From Anseranas semipalmata (lineage: Eukaryota > Chordata > Aves > Anseriformes > Anseranatidae): a stretch of 64,000 nucleotides of DNA. The notes beneath the pieces were generated by a model that was given only the letters and a program-made list of their open reading frames with translations, was not told the DNA's origin and made no database searches. The DNA is taken from positions 1,018,945 to 1,082,944 of the forward strand of contig VXAA01006068.1 in assembly GCA_013399115.1 (NCBI GenBank), read 5' to 3'. The position numbers and the translations under genes are program-made. Below are positions 35,801 through 45,599 of the stretch, one piece after another (within the stretch, counting starts at the first letter, position 1; every line of letters starts with the position of its first letter).

Positions 35801-38800
35801 CATAAAATATTAACTAAAAATTTTAGGTGTCATATCAGATGTCTTTCACTCTGAGTAGTGCTTAGCCTCATCTACTATTATCTTTTACTTAGCATTACAA
35901 AATGTTCAGCTGGAATTTCTCTACAAAATGTTCTTACCATCCTCATTTAAGTGTATCCAAGTTTCTCCAGAAACAAACTAGCATGTTTAGTCTTTTAAAA
36001 CTGATTCACAGGTTTTCCATAAGTAGAAAGCACTACTTTCTCCCTTAAATTCTCGAGGATCTTTTTCCAGTTCTAAGTATTTGACATTATAGAATTTTGC
36101 TTTAGTAAGGTTTTACTTTATCACATTTAAATTTTCAAGTTTCATTAATAGCATTGTTCTTTTTTTTTTTTTTTTAATAAAAGGCATGTTTTGAATGGCC
36201 ATCTCTCCTAATTCTCTGCATCTTAGAAATCTCTTAACTCTTTGCTCAGATTTTCTGAAGGGTCAATGAGGAGATCAAGCCTAGAAAGAAGTGGTAAAAA
36301 TGTTAGGCTAAGATCCAAGTGAAAGCATGATAGCTTTCATGCTAATGTAAGCATGGTAGCATCGTCAAAACCACTACTACCAGAAGTGGGGGAGGAAAGT
36401 ATGGGCAAACAAAATGTCTGACTGGCCTCCTGATTGTAGAACAGGAAAATTCTGTGCTTAATTAGGATTACTGACCTCAACTACAAAAAGAAATCACTTT
36501 GCTAAAGAGACCAGGAATTAAGCAGTGCACAGATTTTATTACGGGCTTTCAGTACAAGAGTGAACTGTAGTCTTGAAGAACAAATTTTTTTATGAACAGA
36601 AGAAGCTGTTTTCCTCTTTTTTATTTTTTTCATTTTTTTTTCTTTTTTTCTTCTTTTTATTTTAATCAAGTGGACTTTTTTGGTCAGTTGAGTGGAGCAG
36701 CAGTGACATGCTGTGGCTGATTTTATAAATCACAGTTCCCTACTCAAGGATATGCTCCATGTCTTGGTACATTTGGAGATATCATGAAACAGAACCCTGT
36801 TTAAACCAGCCTTACTATAAAGTGGAAATGAAATACAGGACACTTGTTCAGTGGAAATAACATACATTCAGGACAGAAGCAAGTGTGTTGAGCAGCAAAG
36901 TCTGAAATTTTTTATCAAGTTGGTCATTTGCAGTGTTAGCAGTTAGTATTTTTGCTTATTTGTATACTGAGCCATGTTTTTTTTTTCTTCCCTTCCCCCA
37001 AAGGCTAGACTGTATGAATTCTGCCAGGAAAAATCCAGTGATAATGACCAGTAAAGAATCAGAAAACAGTGAAGGAATAAAAGAACCGTTGTTTGGTGTC
37101 ATGAAAGAAACCACAGAACTGAAAGCTCCCCAAGATGAAAGTGATTGTCCCTTTCTGGCACTGTTTGAAGATGAGAGCCAACCAACCCATAATAATCCTT
37201 CCACAAAGCATTTTAATCCTTTTGTTAACCAAAGCAGTACTGCTAATTTTTTCATTGATCCTGATGATAGAAATCAAATGACCAACAGAGATTATACTTA
37301 TGATACTGGAGAGGCTCATCCTGCAATTAATGCGAAAAAAAATTCTGTAGACAGACACCTTAAAGGAATTTTCACAGCTCCAGAACAGGTTTTGTGTAAA
37401 AGTAACAATGCATCACTTGCAAGCTACAAGGAAAACAGACCTCATAAAACCCACCTGCAGGACTGTCATGAGGGACAGAACTACTTCATACTGTCTGGAA
37501 ACAAAGAAAAAACTTCAATACTTGAAAAAAGTGGTGAGTGTCGGTGTTCTAGGGACATATATTCTATGTTTAATTCTCCTTTTAGACACGTGGTTTTTTA
37601 TAAACAGAGTTCTGTCTGCCCTGCCCTACAACATGTTATGAATCTTTGGAGTGCAGCAATTTAATTTTAAATCCAATTATTTTCAGAAATTGATAGAAGT
37701 AGTTATTTTCAAATTGTATTTGTGCTATTGCATTTTTAAATCAAGGTTTACTTTTTGATTTTAGAGACATTTGCTTATTATCATGATCAGCAGATTAACT
37801 TAAAGGAGAATGTGCGGAACTATTCAAGAAACAAAAGGTGAGTGCAATGAAAATCGTCCATCTATTAATTAGTGACAGCTGCAGAGACCTTGCTGAATTG
37901 GAGAAATCCTGGTTAAGAGGACATGAAGGCAAAATTCTAAACAATATTACTGAAGACTAAAGTTATTCCTGTGAAAATAACGAGTAATGTGAACAAACTT
38001 ATGTGCATGTAAGCCCTTTGTACCATTGTACATCTGTCTGTAGTAACTGAAGAAAAAGATTCCTTCATGGGACAATTTTGAGTCCCTGCAAATTTCAAAC
38101 ATGAAATTTGTAAAAAACAGATTCTTGGTGTTAAATCTCAGGTTCAGAAACCAATTATCTCAGTAGGGGGAAACATTTAATCATTACTGAAGACAAAAAC
38201 TGAAGGCAAAAAAAGTCAGCAGCAGTGACTTTATTTTAGAAAGCAAGTAAAAATACAGAGGAAATCACTTATCAGAGAACTGTGTTTGCATCCCTTAGAG
38301 ATGAGCCTCTGAAAGTATCAGTCTGGAAACAGAACCAGCTCTTTGAATTTGAAGAGGTAACTTTTTAAAGATATATATTTTTTTGTGTTACCTACTACCA
38401 GAGTGTTTGCACCATTCATTTGGGGTGGAGAAGGAATATCCACAACAGTTAGAAACTGCATTTAGCTTCTCTGAATTACCTTCATTCTTTATATGGGGAG
38501 ACCAGAAAGAACAGCTTCTATCTAAGATCAGCTAGTCCTTTCAGGTCCATTATTTACATGGTTTGATTCACACCTAAGCTGATGCCTGAAATACAGTATG
38601 TAAGTTCCTCTTTACCCTAAGGTCTGATTCTGGAGTATGTGCAGGATACTTCAGTATTGTAATGGAGCTTTATGCCATTATACATATAAAATCTCCTGTA
38701 GATATTTTGCCTGTAGAAGTCATCCAGGTGCATAAGGTATTGCTCAGGGGTTTTGTACCCCTTAACACAATTTGCAGTGACTCCTTTATGTAATAGAGAA

Positions 38801-41302
38801 ACTGAATGTTCCTCACTTAACCTGAGGTGCTGATCCAGCTGAACCCTCACTATTAATGCTTGTTTTCAAAAGTTTGCAACAGCACAAGAGGAAGAGCGTA
38901 ACTTTGGAGTGAGTTCAAACCTTCACAAGATGCAGAAAGGTTAGTACCATTTATACATTATTAAGTCAAAAATCAGCCTTTTCTCTCTATATGAAACTGA
39001 AACTTACTTTTAAAGGCAGGGAGAAGTGTTTTCATCTTTTTAGGATGTTACATTTGATGAGGGCCCCTATTTTTGACTCACGCAGCACTGTATAAAGACA
39101 GGTAACTAAGTATGCTTTTCCTTGAAGAGAGAAATTCAGATTAACTTCTTTCTGGTGAGTATTATCCACATATTTTTCATTGTCCTATTTCCTCCAAATT
39201 TGTCCCCTACGCTGAAAAGCCAGCTCTGAAAGTAGGGGTAGCTTCCAAAAAAATCTACAAGAGAGGTCAGGTGTGTTAATTTGAACACCACAACTCAAGT
39301 GTACAAACTTCACCATCTTGTAACAGCACCAAGTAAATGCCAGTCATTTCTTTCTTTCTATTCCTGCAGATCTCCGTTAGTGGGAAAAAATCTTGGACAT
39401 GTCTTTCATATTAATTAATACGTTCATGAAATGTTTGACATTTCATTTTACTAGTCTAGTCTTTACCAGTCTTTATTCTCTTCCACCAGACTATATTGTG
39501 CAGTTCCACATGTGCACAGAGTGAGAGGAGTTAGCAGAGAGATCCCATGTCCTTTTTGCTCCCTCGGTAGCTGTATGGGCCAGCTGTGCTGGCTGTATAT
39601 CAGAGCAGAAGATCTCCCAGGGGCCTCCAAGAGAAAAACATGACCATAAGCCCATTTAACTTGTATGGCAGCCAATGTGTTCAGGGATTTTGCTGCATTC
39701 AATCCGTTCCCCTGCTCTGCAGTGCCGCTCCTCTCGGGTAGCACAGCTCTGATGCCAGTGCAGATTAACAGCATGGCTGGAGCTTTGGGACACCCCTCTC
39801 ACACATTCTGCTATGATATGCTGTCTTGAGAGGAGGAGACTTGACTATTGTCATAACCCAGATTGACCTTGCTAGCACTTTATTCCTGAAATGGTATCTT
39901 AAAACTGCTTCGGAAGTAGTAATCATGCTTAATTCTGCATGCTGTACTTGGGAGTTGGATGTTTGGGGAATTTTTGGTGAGTAACTTTCCCTTTTGTTTG
40001 AGCTCATTTTTCAGACGTGGAGTCACCACTCAGCAGCCCATCTCCCAGTTACTCTCCAAGGCAGACAGAAAGCTGTTTCAGCTCTAGTCCAGACACGGTG
40101 AGTACTGCTGCATGATGAGTTTACAGGGGTTCATTTCAATGATACCTGTATGCCTGTGCACATCTAAGGATGGATGCAGCTTATTTATAGTTTTGTTTTG
40201 TACAAGGCAACTTCATGTGTGAAAAAAATAAGAAATGATTAGATGTAAATTTTCCTAAGTAGTTTAACAGACCTGTGGTCTGGTTTCTTGATAATACCAG
40301 GCCTAGTGGAATGACACTAACATGACTGTGGAAAGATGCTAAGCAAGCTTCTGATCTTTACTTTGACTTGTGGCTGCCTTACTTTAAATGCCTGTAAGGG
40401 AGGAGGATTTGACACTCTGTGTGTTTTCAGCCATTACTGAACACAAAAAGGCCACAGTATATAAATATAAAATCTGCATGAGAGGAAAGATCCACCTTAT
40501 TCACCTTCTTTCCAACACAGGCCAGGAGTATGCCCCTGCAGAAAGAACACAAAATGCCAACAGACAGTTCTGGCCTTTCAGTTTATTTCATAATTTAGTT
40601 GTGAGTCGATTAATAAAACTTAGTGGTTAGTTATTGAACAGTTTTAACAGTTGCATTCGCACAATTCTGTTCATCCAGTCTGAAGAGGAAGACACGGCCA
40701 AAAAGAAGAAATATGTGGATGAACGGTGCTTCCAGATAGACAGTGCCAATCTCATCTCAGCCTCAGCAAGCAAGGAGACCCCCAAGGCCTCTCACAATGG
40801 AGCTGTGCCTCTCCAGCCCAGCAGCAGTTTGACAGTGGAAGAAGCCAACTACCTTCAGCAGAAACATTCTATTTCACATGCCACCGAGGGGGAAAATAAA
40901 GGCCATGCTGCCCCATGTGAGGGCGGCTCATTGCCCCAAACCAATAAAAGAGAGCATGTCACTCGCAGCACAAGGCATGATGCTTGGTCACAGACTGAGA
41001 GCTCCGTCCCAGAAGTAGGCAAAGTGGATGTTGCCACCCAGTGTGACAGCACGCGGGTGTGCAGCTGTGGGAGCTCCCTCCCCTCTGCCCGCAGCCCGGA
41101 GAGCTTCCCACCTCCCAGCACCGCAGGCACCACTGGAGGGCACAAAATGCCAGAACATGAGGTGCTGCAGCCTGCAGGCACAGGCAGCGCAGCAGGAAGG
41201 GCAGCGTTTTCCTCTGAAGCTGAGTATCTGAGTCTGGCTGACAGAACAACTCTAGAGGTTCTGAACTACATTGATAGAATGAAGGAGAGAGAAAAGCAGT
41301 GA
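23783..41302 (+). CDS. REDIC1: REDIC1 (C12orf40 homologue), regulator of class I meiotic crossover intermediates; complete 13-exon CDS
   Basis: REDIC1 in mammals is a meiotic chromosome-axis factor needed for class I crossovers. The coding exons are 23783-23805, 25678-25717, 28366-28501, 28873-29005, 29853-29919, 31645-31845, 34251-34375, 37004-37533, 37765-37837, 38299-38356, 38873-38939, 40015-40097 and 40679-41302. They sum to 2160 nt (719 codons plus TGA), with phases agreeing at all twelve junctions. The start [11 protein letters not shown] and the block [17 protein letters not shown] match my memory of the human protein, which is about 650 residues. The C-terminus [12 protein letters not shown] also looks conserved. 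The middle is low-complexity, polar and without a recognised domain. Exon borders were found by reading phase and splice sites, with no transcript evidence. Least certain are exons 5, 7 and 11. Confidence 0.9.
23880..23992. repeat. 47-bp-period minisatellite (about 2.4 copies)
   Basis: CAGGGCC.TGGTGTGT occurs at 23897 and again at 23944, and the units continue GTGACAGC..CAGTGTCCCCTC / TTGACAGC..CAGTGTCCCCTC. A further partial unit (GTGTTCCCTCAGA) precedes the first. The array lies 75 bp downstream of the exon 1 donor. Confidence 0.8.
24256..24808 (-). mobile_element. Solo LTR of an avian endogenous retrovirus
   Basis: The reverse complement starts TGTGTCTGGCTGGGATGGAG and ends ..GTAAATCCACCACA, so it has TG...CA termini. 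It carries family-typical blocks: GACAGCTGACCCAAAGTGAC (about 24595-24614), a TATA-like AATAAAAGG (24557-24565), and ATTAAACTGCTTTTATCTCA (about 24364-24383), which includes a likely polyadenylation signal. This matches a widespread bird LTR type that I recognise from memory, of uncertain class (ERVL or ERVK). No internal gag/pol/env sequence flanks it, so it is solo. It is antisense to REDIC1. AGCTGC occurs at 24250-24255 and 24813-24818 and may be a degraded target duplication, although the second copy is 4 bp off the LTR edge. Confidence 0.78.
25678..25717 (+). CDS. REDIC1: REDIC1 exon 2
   Basis: 40 bp between TTTCAG and the donor GTAAAT. It encodes (R)[13 protein letters not shown], a strongly basic, probably helical segment matching the human N-terminus as I recall it. 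It is phase 2 in and phase 0 out. Confidence 0.88.
26637..26696. repeat. 30-bp tandem duplication containing a palindrome
   Basis: TTTAGTACTAAATTA occurs at 26637 and again at 26667. TTTAGTACTAAA is a perfect 12-bp palindrome, extended to 16 bp (AATTTAGTACTAAATT) in the first copy. Confidence 0.8.
27040..27598 (+). repeat. CR1 LINE, 5'-truncated
   Basis: About 560 bp of the CR1 3' end, sense to REDIC1. The ORF2 C-terminal motif [20 protein letters not shown] sits at about 27169-27228 and [20 protein letters not shown] at about 27418-27477. A conserved 3' UTR follows (CAGATGATCTCCAGAGGTCC) with a CCTGTGATTCTGTGATT tail. It is less diverged than the copy in intron 6. Confidence 0.95.
28366..28501 (+). 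CDS. REDIC1: REDIC1 exon 3
   Basis: 136 bp after AAATTAG, with donor G|GTGAGT. It encodes [20 protein letters not shown] then [20 protein letters not shown] and KKDSTG. This is the best-conserved part of the protein against my memory of human C12orf40, with a basic helix followed by a hydrophobic block. Phase 0 in, phase 1 out. Confidence 0.93.
28502..28872 (+). other. REDIC1 intron 3
   Basis: A 371-bp AT-rich intron with GTGAGT and TTACAG borders and nothing else recognisable. Confidence 0.8.
28873..29005 (+). CDS. REDIC1: REDIC1 exon 4
   Basis: 133 bp, with acceptor TTTTCATTACAG and donor AG|GTACTT. It encodes (D)[20 protein letters not shown] then [14 protein letters not shown] placed the donor at 29006 rather than at the earlier GTAAAC (28965), because the residues [11 protein letters not shown] resemble the SKLCIDDMENN region of the human protein and the next exon then joins in frame. 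Confidence 0.8.
29006..29852 (+). other. REDIC1 intron 4
   Basis: An 847-bp AT-rich intron. It contains a cluster of GATC motifs at 29270-29303 and an AATAAT-type low-complexity tract at 29696-29768. Confidence 0.75.
29696..29768. repeat. AATAAT-rich low-complexity tract
   Basis: About 73 bp composed almost entirely of imperfect ATTAATAATAAATAAT units in REDIC1 intron 4. Confidence 0.9.
29853..29919 (+). CDS. REDIC1: REDIC1 exon 5
   Basis: 67 bp with a T-rich tract and acceptor TTTTACAAG, and donor AAT|GTAAGT. It encodes (R)[20 protein letters not shown] and HN, a charged, probably helical segment. QVLDSRR corresponds to the QRLDSKEE region I recall in human. An AG six bases downstream could be an alternative acceptor. 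Confidence 0.78.
29920..31644 (+). other. REDIC1 intron 5
   Basis: A 1.7-kb unique AT-rich intron with GTAAGT and ATCTAG borders. No repeat or gene was recognised beyond short A runs. Confidence 0.78.
31645..31845 (+). CDS. REDIC1: REDIC1 exon 6
   Basis: 201 bp (67 codons), after TTTTATCTAG and before GTTTGA. It encodes an acidic, serine-rich segment including [20 protein letters not shown] and [12 protein letters not shown]. The PSIFWS-type motif resembles the short repeated FWS motifs I recall in mammalian REDIC1. Both ends are phase 0. Confidence 0.85.
31846..34250 (+). other. REDIC1 intron 6
   Basis: A 2.4-kb intron, most of which (32230-33980) is a decayed CR1 LINE, listed separately. 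The flanks are AT-rich unique sequence. Confidence 0.78.
32230..33980 (+). repeat. CR1 LINE remnant with decayed reverse-transcriptase region
   Basis: About 1.75 kb, the longest CR1 copy in the window. In successive frames I can read fragments typical of CR1 ORF2: [10 protein letters not shown] (near 32358), [20 protein letters not shown] (near 32796-32855), DFRKAFDK (near 32876), then [20 protein letters not shown] (near 33236-33295). It ends with GGTTGGATTAGATACCTC and TTCTATGGTTCTGTG. Frameshifts and stops break it throughout and the catalytic loop is not intact. It is older than the 22.6-kb and 27.0-kb copies, judging by divergence from the CR1 pattern. Confidence 0.88.
34251..34375 (+). 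CDS. REDIC1: REDIC1 exon 7
   Basis: 125 bp encoding [20 protein letters not shown] then [20 protein letters not shown] and H(R), with donor AG|GTAGGC. The acceptor GTCTGACAG has a poor pyrimidine tract. The stronger-looking CTATAG at 34229-34234 would put a TGA in frame, so I placed the junction at 34250. The frame then joins both neighbours. This is the least secure border of the gene. Confidence 0.72.
35041..35096 (+). repeat. 56-bp near-duplicate of 33778-33833
   Basis: TCTGCTT.TA.AGAAAAAAGTATTG... through AGCACCAAAATAGGTC is found both here and at 33778-33833 within the intron 6 CR1. I count 51 identities in 56 without gaps. Similarity stops abruptly on both sides. Confidence 0.85.
36608..36664. 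repeat. T-rich polypyrimidine tract
   Basis: About 57 bp of nearly pure T with scattered C, in REDIC1 intron 7, some 340 bp before the exon 8 acceptor. Confidence 0.9.
37004..37533 (+). CDS. REDIC1: REDIC1 exon 8
   Basis: 530 bp after a strong T/C tract and CCCCCAAAG, with donor AGTG|GTGAGTG. It encodes (R)[20 protein letters not shown] onward, including [36 protein letters not shown] and [13 protein letters not shown]. The segment is polar with repeated short F-containing motifs and looks intrinsically disordered. The open frame extends upstream and downstream of the exon, so its borders rest on splice sites and phase (phase 2 in, phase 1 out). Confidence 0.88.
37765..37837 (+). CDS. REDIC1: REDIC1 exon 9
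   Basis: 73 bp after TTTTTGATTTTAG, with donor AG|GTGAGT. It encodes (E)[20 protein letters not shown] and RNK(R). The 231-bp intron 8 before it is short and featureless. Confidence 0.85.
37838..38298 (+). other. REDIC1 intron 9
   Basis: A 461-bp intron between GTGAGT and CCCTTAG with no recognised content. Confidence 0.78.
38299..38356 (+). CDS. REDIC1: REDIC1 exon 10
   Basis: 58 bp between CCCTTAG and GTAACT. It encodes (R)[19 protein letters not shown], which ends in an acidic helix-like stretch. Phase 2 in, phase 0 out. Confidence 0.84.
38357..38872 (+). other. REDIC1 intron 10
   Basis: A 516-bp intron with no recognised repeat or gene. The minus-strand small ORF inside it (about 38617-38850) has no supporting signature. 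Confidence 0.78.
38873..38939 (+). CDS. REDIC1: REDIC1 exon 11
   Basis: 67 bp after TTTTCAAAAG, with donor AAAG|GTTAGT. It encodes [20 protein letters not shown] and QK. The nearby AACAG at 38882 was not used because it would bring TGA into frame. Phase 0 in, phase 1 out. Confidence 0.8.
38940..40014 (+). other. REDIC1 intron 11
   Basis: A 1.1-kb intron of mixed composition ending TTTTTCAG. No mobile element was recognised. Confidence 0.78.
40015..40097 (+). CDS. REDIC1: REDIC1 exon 12
   Basis: 83 bp encoding (D)[20 protein letters not shown] and FSSSPDT. It is very rich in S/P with several SP sites, so it is a plausible target of proline-directed kinases (inference). Acceptor TTTTTCAG and donor ACG|GTGAGT are both strong. 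Confidence 0.86.
40098..40678 (+). other. REDIC1 intron 12
   Basis: A 581-bp intron with no recognised content. It ends TCTGTTCATCCAG. Confidence 0.78.
40679..41302 (+). CDS. REDIC1: REDIC1 exon 13 (terminal coding exon)
   Basis: A 624-nt coding exon with TGA at 41300-41302. It encodes [20 protein letters not shown] at the start and [22 protein letters not shown] at the end. In between is a polar, Ser/Pro/Gly-rich stretch that is more GC-rich than the other exons. It holds about 29 percent of the protein. The C-terminal amphipathic helix [10 protein letters not shown] looks conserved with the human end. The frame stays open 45 bases upstream of the splice site, so the ATG at 40634 is not a real start. 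Confidence 0.93.
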   Translation, partial: SEEEDTAKKKKYVDERCFQIDSANLISASASKETPKASHNGAVPLQPSSSLTVEEANYLQQKHSISHATEGENKGHAAPCEGGSLPQTNKREHVTRSTRHDAWSQTESSVPEVGKVDVATQCDSTRVCSCGSSLPSARSPESFPPPSTAGTTGGHKMPEHEVLQPAGTGSAAGRAAFSSEAEYLSLADRTTLEVLNYIDRMKEREKQ

Positions 41303-41829
41303 CCAACCGGAATGGCATGTAAAGAACACAGAAAGAATACTTTCAAGTTTTGTCCTGTTCTCAGTAGGTTTCATTTAATTGGCATATTTTGATTTTTCTA
41401 GCCTGGCTAGACAAAATATTTTTGTTGTTTGTTTGCTTATAAATTATTACTAACTATGGATCTCGGTCTGTCTACTACCATCTCAAACTATGGATTTCTG
41501 TAGATCTCCAACTGTTAACATAAGATTTTACAATAGCTTATTAAACATAAACCTTAGGAACTAGATTTGCTTTCCCGCCATATACCTGTAGCATTCTGTA
41601 GTTTGAGGATGACTTTGCTTCACTGGAAAGTATTGGAAAGATTCTGTTTCACTTCAAGACACATTTGCTATGACTCCTAGTTCAGAACTATTGTCTGATT
41701 CTTATCCATTTTAACAGGCAAAGTAGCCTGTGCCATATGTTTGTACTAAATATAAAAATGAAAATGTAAAAATGAAACAGAAAATGCACATCTGCACACG
41801 TAAAATAAAATGTATTTTAAAAAGAACTA
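41303..41829 (+). other. REDIC1 3' UTR
   Basis: AT-rich sequence directly after the stop codon, up to and a little beyond the first good polyadenylation hexamer. Its end is inferred from that signal only. Confidence 0.55.
41804..41809 (+). terminator. Polyadenylation signal AATAAA (REDIC1)
   Basis: AATAAA about 500 bases after the stop. A second AATAAA at 42045-42050 is an alternative distal site. Confidence 0.5.
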
Positions 41830-44800
41830 ATTTATTAATTTTTAACAAAAACAAACAAACAAAACAACAAACAAACAAATAAAAAAACACAAATGCTTAA
41901 ACTTCCTTCCACAGCAATCTATTTGTTCATTCTCTGACTGTTAATACTGAGAAATCTTTTATGTGTTTCTGTGTTTTGCCTGCTGGTTAAAAAAATGAAT
42001 TTTTTTTTTATTGCAGTATTTGTTTAAAGCTACAAATAACAACAAATAAAATTTCTTGATAATATTGTTTCTAGGTTCTTTCCCTTTAAAATAGTTCTTA
42101 GTAAAGATGACTCACTGTGTTACTGACACCTTCTACTTATATATCCATACATCTTTACAGATATATATATGTAAGCTATGTTACAGACTATTCCTTACAC
42201 AGTGCGGGAGACTTGCTTGTACGAGGTTAATATGTTGTGCTTTCTCCCTTGGAGCCAGCTGTTAGAAGATTCAGTGCCCTTATTTCCACCAGGTCAGTTT
42301 CTTTTATTTCTACTTTTTGTAATAAAAGGTCTTGTGGATGTCAGGATGTGTATCCTCCAGCACTGAAGAGATCCCTCGCCATTCTTTGTCTCAGCTCTCA
42401 TCATCAAACCAATGGCTGTGTCTTCTGCCAGGTTTTATATTTGAAACTAAAAGACATTTTTAAAAGACGGTCTACAATGCTGAACAGTTTGCAGGTTTAT
42501 GGCTACGCAATTTTAAAAATAGCATCTCTTGGAAATGTCAGTGGACTTTTAACTTTGAAGAAAATAGCATTGTCTTTTATATATATAAATTGCATACACA
42601 GGAAGTGGTTTCACAGCCGGACTTCTGAAATGTGTAACTATCATTTAGCCAATTCACTGCCCACTTCCTAAGGCTTGACATAAGCAGATTTTCTTTTTTA
42701 GGTTGCCTCAATTTATTGTCAAAGCAAGCTCCCTAGTCATTTCTTTAGCTGAAACTGCAATGATCATCTTCTTCACAGGGGGTATAATTTATCTGAATAA
42801 TACTCGTGATTTGCTGAAAGCTCAGCAGTTACCAGTGTTTTGTAAGGCACAGTTGTTCACTCAGCGTTATGAAACTTGCTCAGACTGTGCCACAGCAGCC
42901 TGTGCTGGCTTGAATCAGGACATTTCCAAGGCAAGCACTGTCCCAGCAGCACCCCGTACCTGTCAGCCTTTCCAGTGCTGTGTGTCCAGCTTCTTGGCTG
43001 GCTCATGGCTCTCACTCGCGTGGTCTTCCAGCCTGCTGCAATGCGCTGTGGCACAGGCCAGCGAATGGCACATTACATCTAAAAGCACAGTATGCTTTAG
43101 ATCTGAATTTCTGATTAGTCTGGCAGCTGTAAAATCACCCCCTGGCCAAGAGCTCTCTGCTGGCTGTGCTTAGGAGGACTCTGAAGTGACCCATCCCGAT
43201 GCAAACTGCCAGCAACTTGCAGTGGAAGTGATATTCATGATTTCTGCTAGAGAGGCACCACTGCTGGGGCTTTTACGTGTTGTTGTGTCTTACAGTGAGC
43301 CAAACCACCCAAATGCAGGCAGACACCTCTGATCTGCACAGCTAGCTTCTGGGTGAGGCAGATTCCCGGTCTGCTCCTGTGAACCTCCTGGGCAGAGAGA
43401 GCAGTTCAGAACTGGGAGAAGAGGACTGGTAGCACTGCATAGACCAGTGTGAGCGTTTCAAATGAAGCAACACCTCCTTAGAAAGTTAGTGCTCACAACT
43501 CTCATAGTTCAGGGCCTTTCACTGGGTGTAGCTTATTTTCTCCACTGCACTTAAGCCACTGTAGAGAAGCTTTCAAAATCTGCCAGGTTCTAGTCAGGTC
43601 TCGGCCTGGATTGCACCATTTCCCAGCAAGGACTGAAAATATGCAGCTCGGAGCCAGACACAAATTTTCTGGCTGCATGTAAGAGTTGCATACATCTCTC
43701 TAATACGATAATTCACCACTTGGGATATGTCAATCAAAGTAGACCATCATGTTCCAAAGTCTTTGGATGAGAGCATATAAAATCCAATTAGCTTACAATT
43801 TTTACCTGTGATTGCAAACCAACCACAAGAATGAAAACTATCTCTGTAGCAGTATGTGTGCTGGCGATGATGATAAATAAGGCAGCATGTTCTTTTAGCC
43901 ACTGGAGAAGTATTTTAAAGTATTTATGTGACTATTATTGCATTAGAAGAGAATCATGCTTTCTCCTTATCTCAGTGTCTGTCTCCCCCTGTGCTCAGGA
44001 GCTTTCCTTCACCTCTGATTTTTTGTGACTTTTGGGAAGAGCTGAACTCAGTTTAACAGGACTGCCCTGTCTCAGTGGCAGCCTCCAGTCCTGATTTCTT
44101 CAGGTAGTACTTCAGCAGTTGATGCTATTTAGCCACCAGTATTTGTAAACTTCGGTAACCATCATCCCACCATCCACATCCCATTACCACAAGCTTTCTC
44201 TGAGGCAAGGACATAGAGATGCTCCTTTTTCATCCATGGCAATCTTCCTGGAAGTGTGATAAGCCTCTGGGGAGGCCACAGGAATGTACGTTTTTTAACA
44301 ATGTTCAGTGAGAATCAATTATAAACTGAGTTTTGCTGGGGAAAAGGACAGAAGTGTAACTGTAATTAACCAAAAAATAGTGTTGGCCCTTGAACATTTC
44401 TAAATAAATATAGAAGGAAAGACAGATTCCCTTACTGAAAAATGTTACACTAAGCTTCAGTCCGAAGCAATGTTAATGTGCACCTGGTAACCTCTTTTTC
44501 CTATAAAATCAGCTCTAATTACAGCTACCTGCAAGGTAAGGATCCAGGCAAAGTTTTCTGGGCAAACACCACCAGGACTTTCATTTCATTCCTCGGGCAG
44601 TTTGTAGCTGGGCGTTATTATGCCAACAGCCTCTACAAACTTTGTAGAAATCCTTATTCCATTTTTCGTGAAGGATTACCATTGTGAGAAATGAGAAGCT
44701 TAAGTCTTCATACAAGTGATTATTTCTCAGGTAGAAACTGTTTGTGAATTGGCTTTTTAAGGGTTTTAGCAGAGAGCTGATTAAGAAAGGACGAGGTTTC

Positions 44801-45599
44801 CTATAAAAAGTATTAACTTTTCAACTGCATCCAAATCCTCATCTGTCCCCAGCAAATCAAATGACATTTCTGCTTCCATTCTCCAGCCTCCTTTCAGTTA
44901 TGGCCTCTGACGGGTTGGAGGTGACAGTCCCAGCTACCCGTCGGAGCTGGCTTCTCCAAGGCTGGTGATACTGAACTCCAGCAAGGTCTCACAACTCCGT
45001 GAGCCAAATACCAACCTCCCTCCATCTCACCTACCCACACTGGTGTAAATTCCCACCCTACACCTCGACAGTGCCTGTGCTGGATGCAGCAGCTCTTGGG
45101 ATGCGAAACCCAAGGGCCACCAGCCTACAGGGAGTGCAGGAGCAGTGCCCAGACAGCTGCAGAGGATGCTGACATACCAACTGTGTGCAAGGGGTTGGGG
45201 AATGTTGGTCCAGAAGACATCAGTGAAGATAAGGCAGGAGGCTGCAAGGGTGCCGTTATATTATTTAATAGGGCCAGGATAAAACATTTCCAAATCAGCT
45301 GTATTTGTGCAAGCTTGCAGAGAGAGGGCTGTGATTAATTGCAGCGGTGTCCTGCTCAGAACACAGGGGTTGGCTTGGCCAAAGGACCCAGAACTGCGGC
45401 CATGCATTTGACAAGCCAATACATCATACTGCAGAAATTTACTCTGTTCCCTGGAGTGGAGTAATTCTCACGAAACAGGAGGTGTCTAAGATTTGGTCTC
45501 CAAAGTAGCAGTGCTCTCTGCAGATGGACAAATTCTTGCAGAACCTGAGCCGTGAATCCTACCCACCATAATGTAACATGACATACGGAGATCACTTAA
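41830..45599. other. Intergenic REDIC1-SLC2A13, mostly unique
   Basis: Contains an (AAAC)n-like tract at about 41847-41880 and a short (TA)n near 42162-42172. ORFs such as 42237-42671 and 42703-43173 have no recognisable protein features or codon bias and are not annotated as genes. Confidence 0.65.
41847..41880. repeat. (AAAC)n low-complexity tract
   Basis: AACAAACAAACAAAACAACA-type simple repeat of about 34 bp just beyond the REDIC1 polyadenylation signal. Confidence 0.85.

Larger units (their letters stand above)
34376..37003 (+). other. REDIC1 intron 7
   Basis: A 2.6-kb intron. It contains a 56-bp copy of part of the intron 6 CR1 (35041-35096) and a pyrimidine-rich tract (36608-36664), listed separately. 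The rest is unique. Confidence 0.78.

Noticed and set aside
42237..43173. ORFs of 144 and 156 residues after REDIC1
   Set aside because: No recognisable motif, no splice context and composition like the surrounding non-coding DNA.
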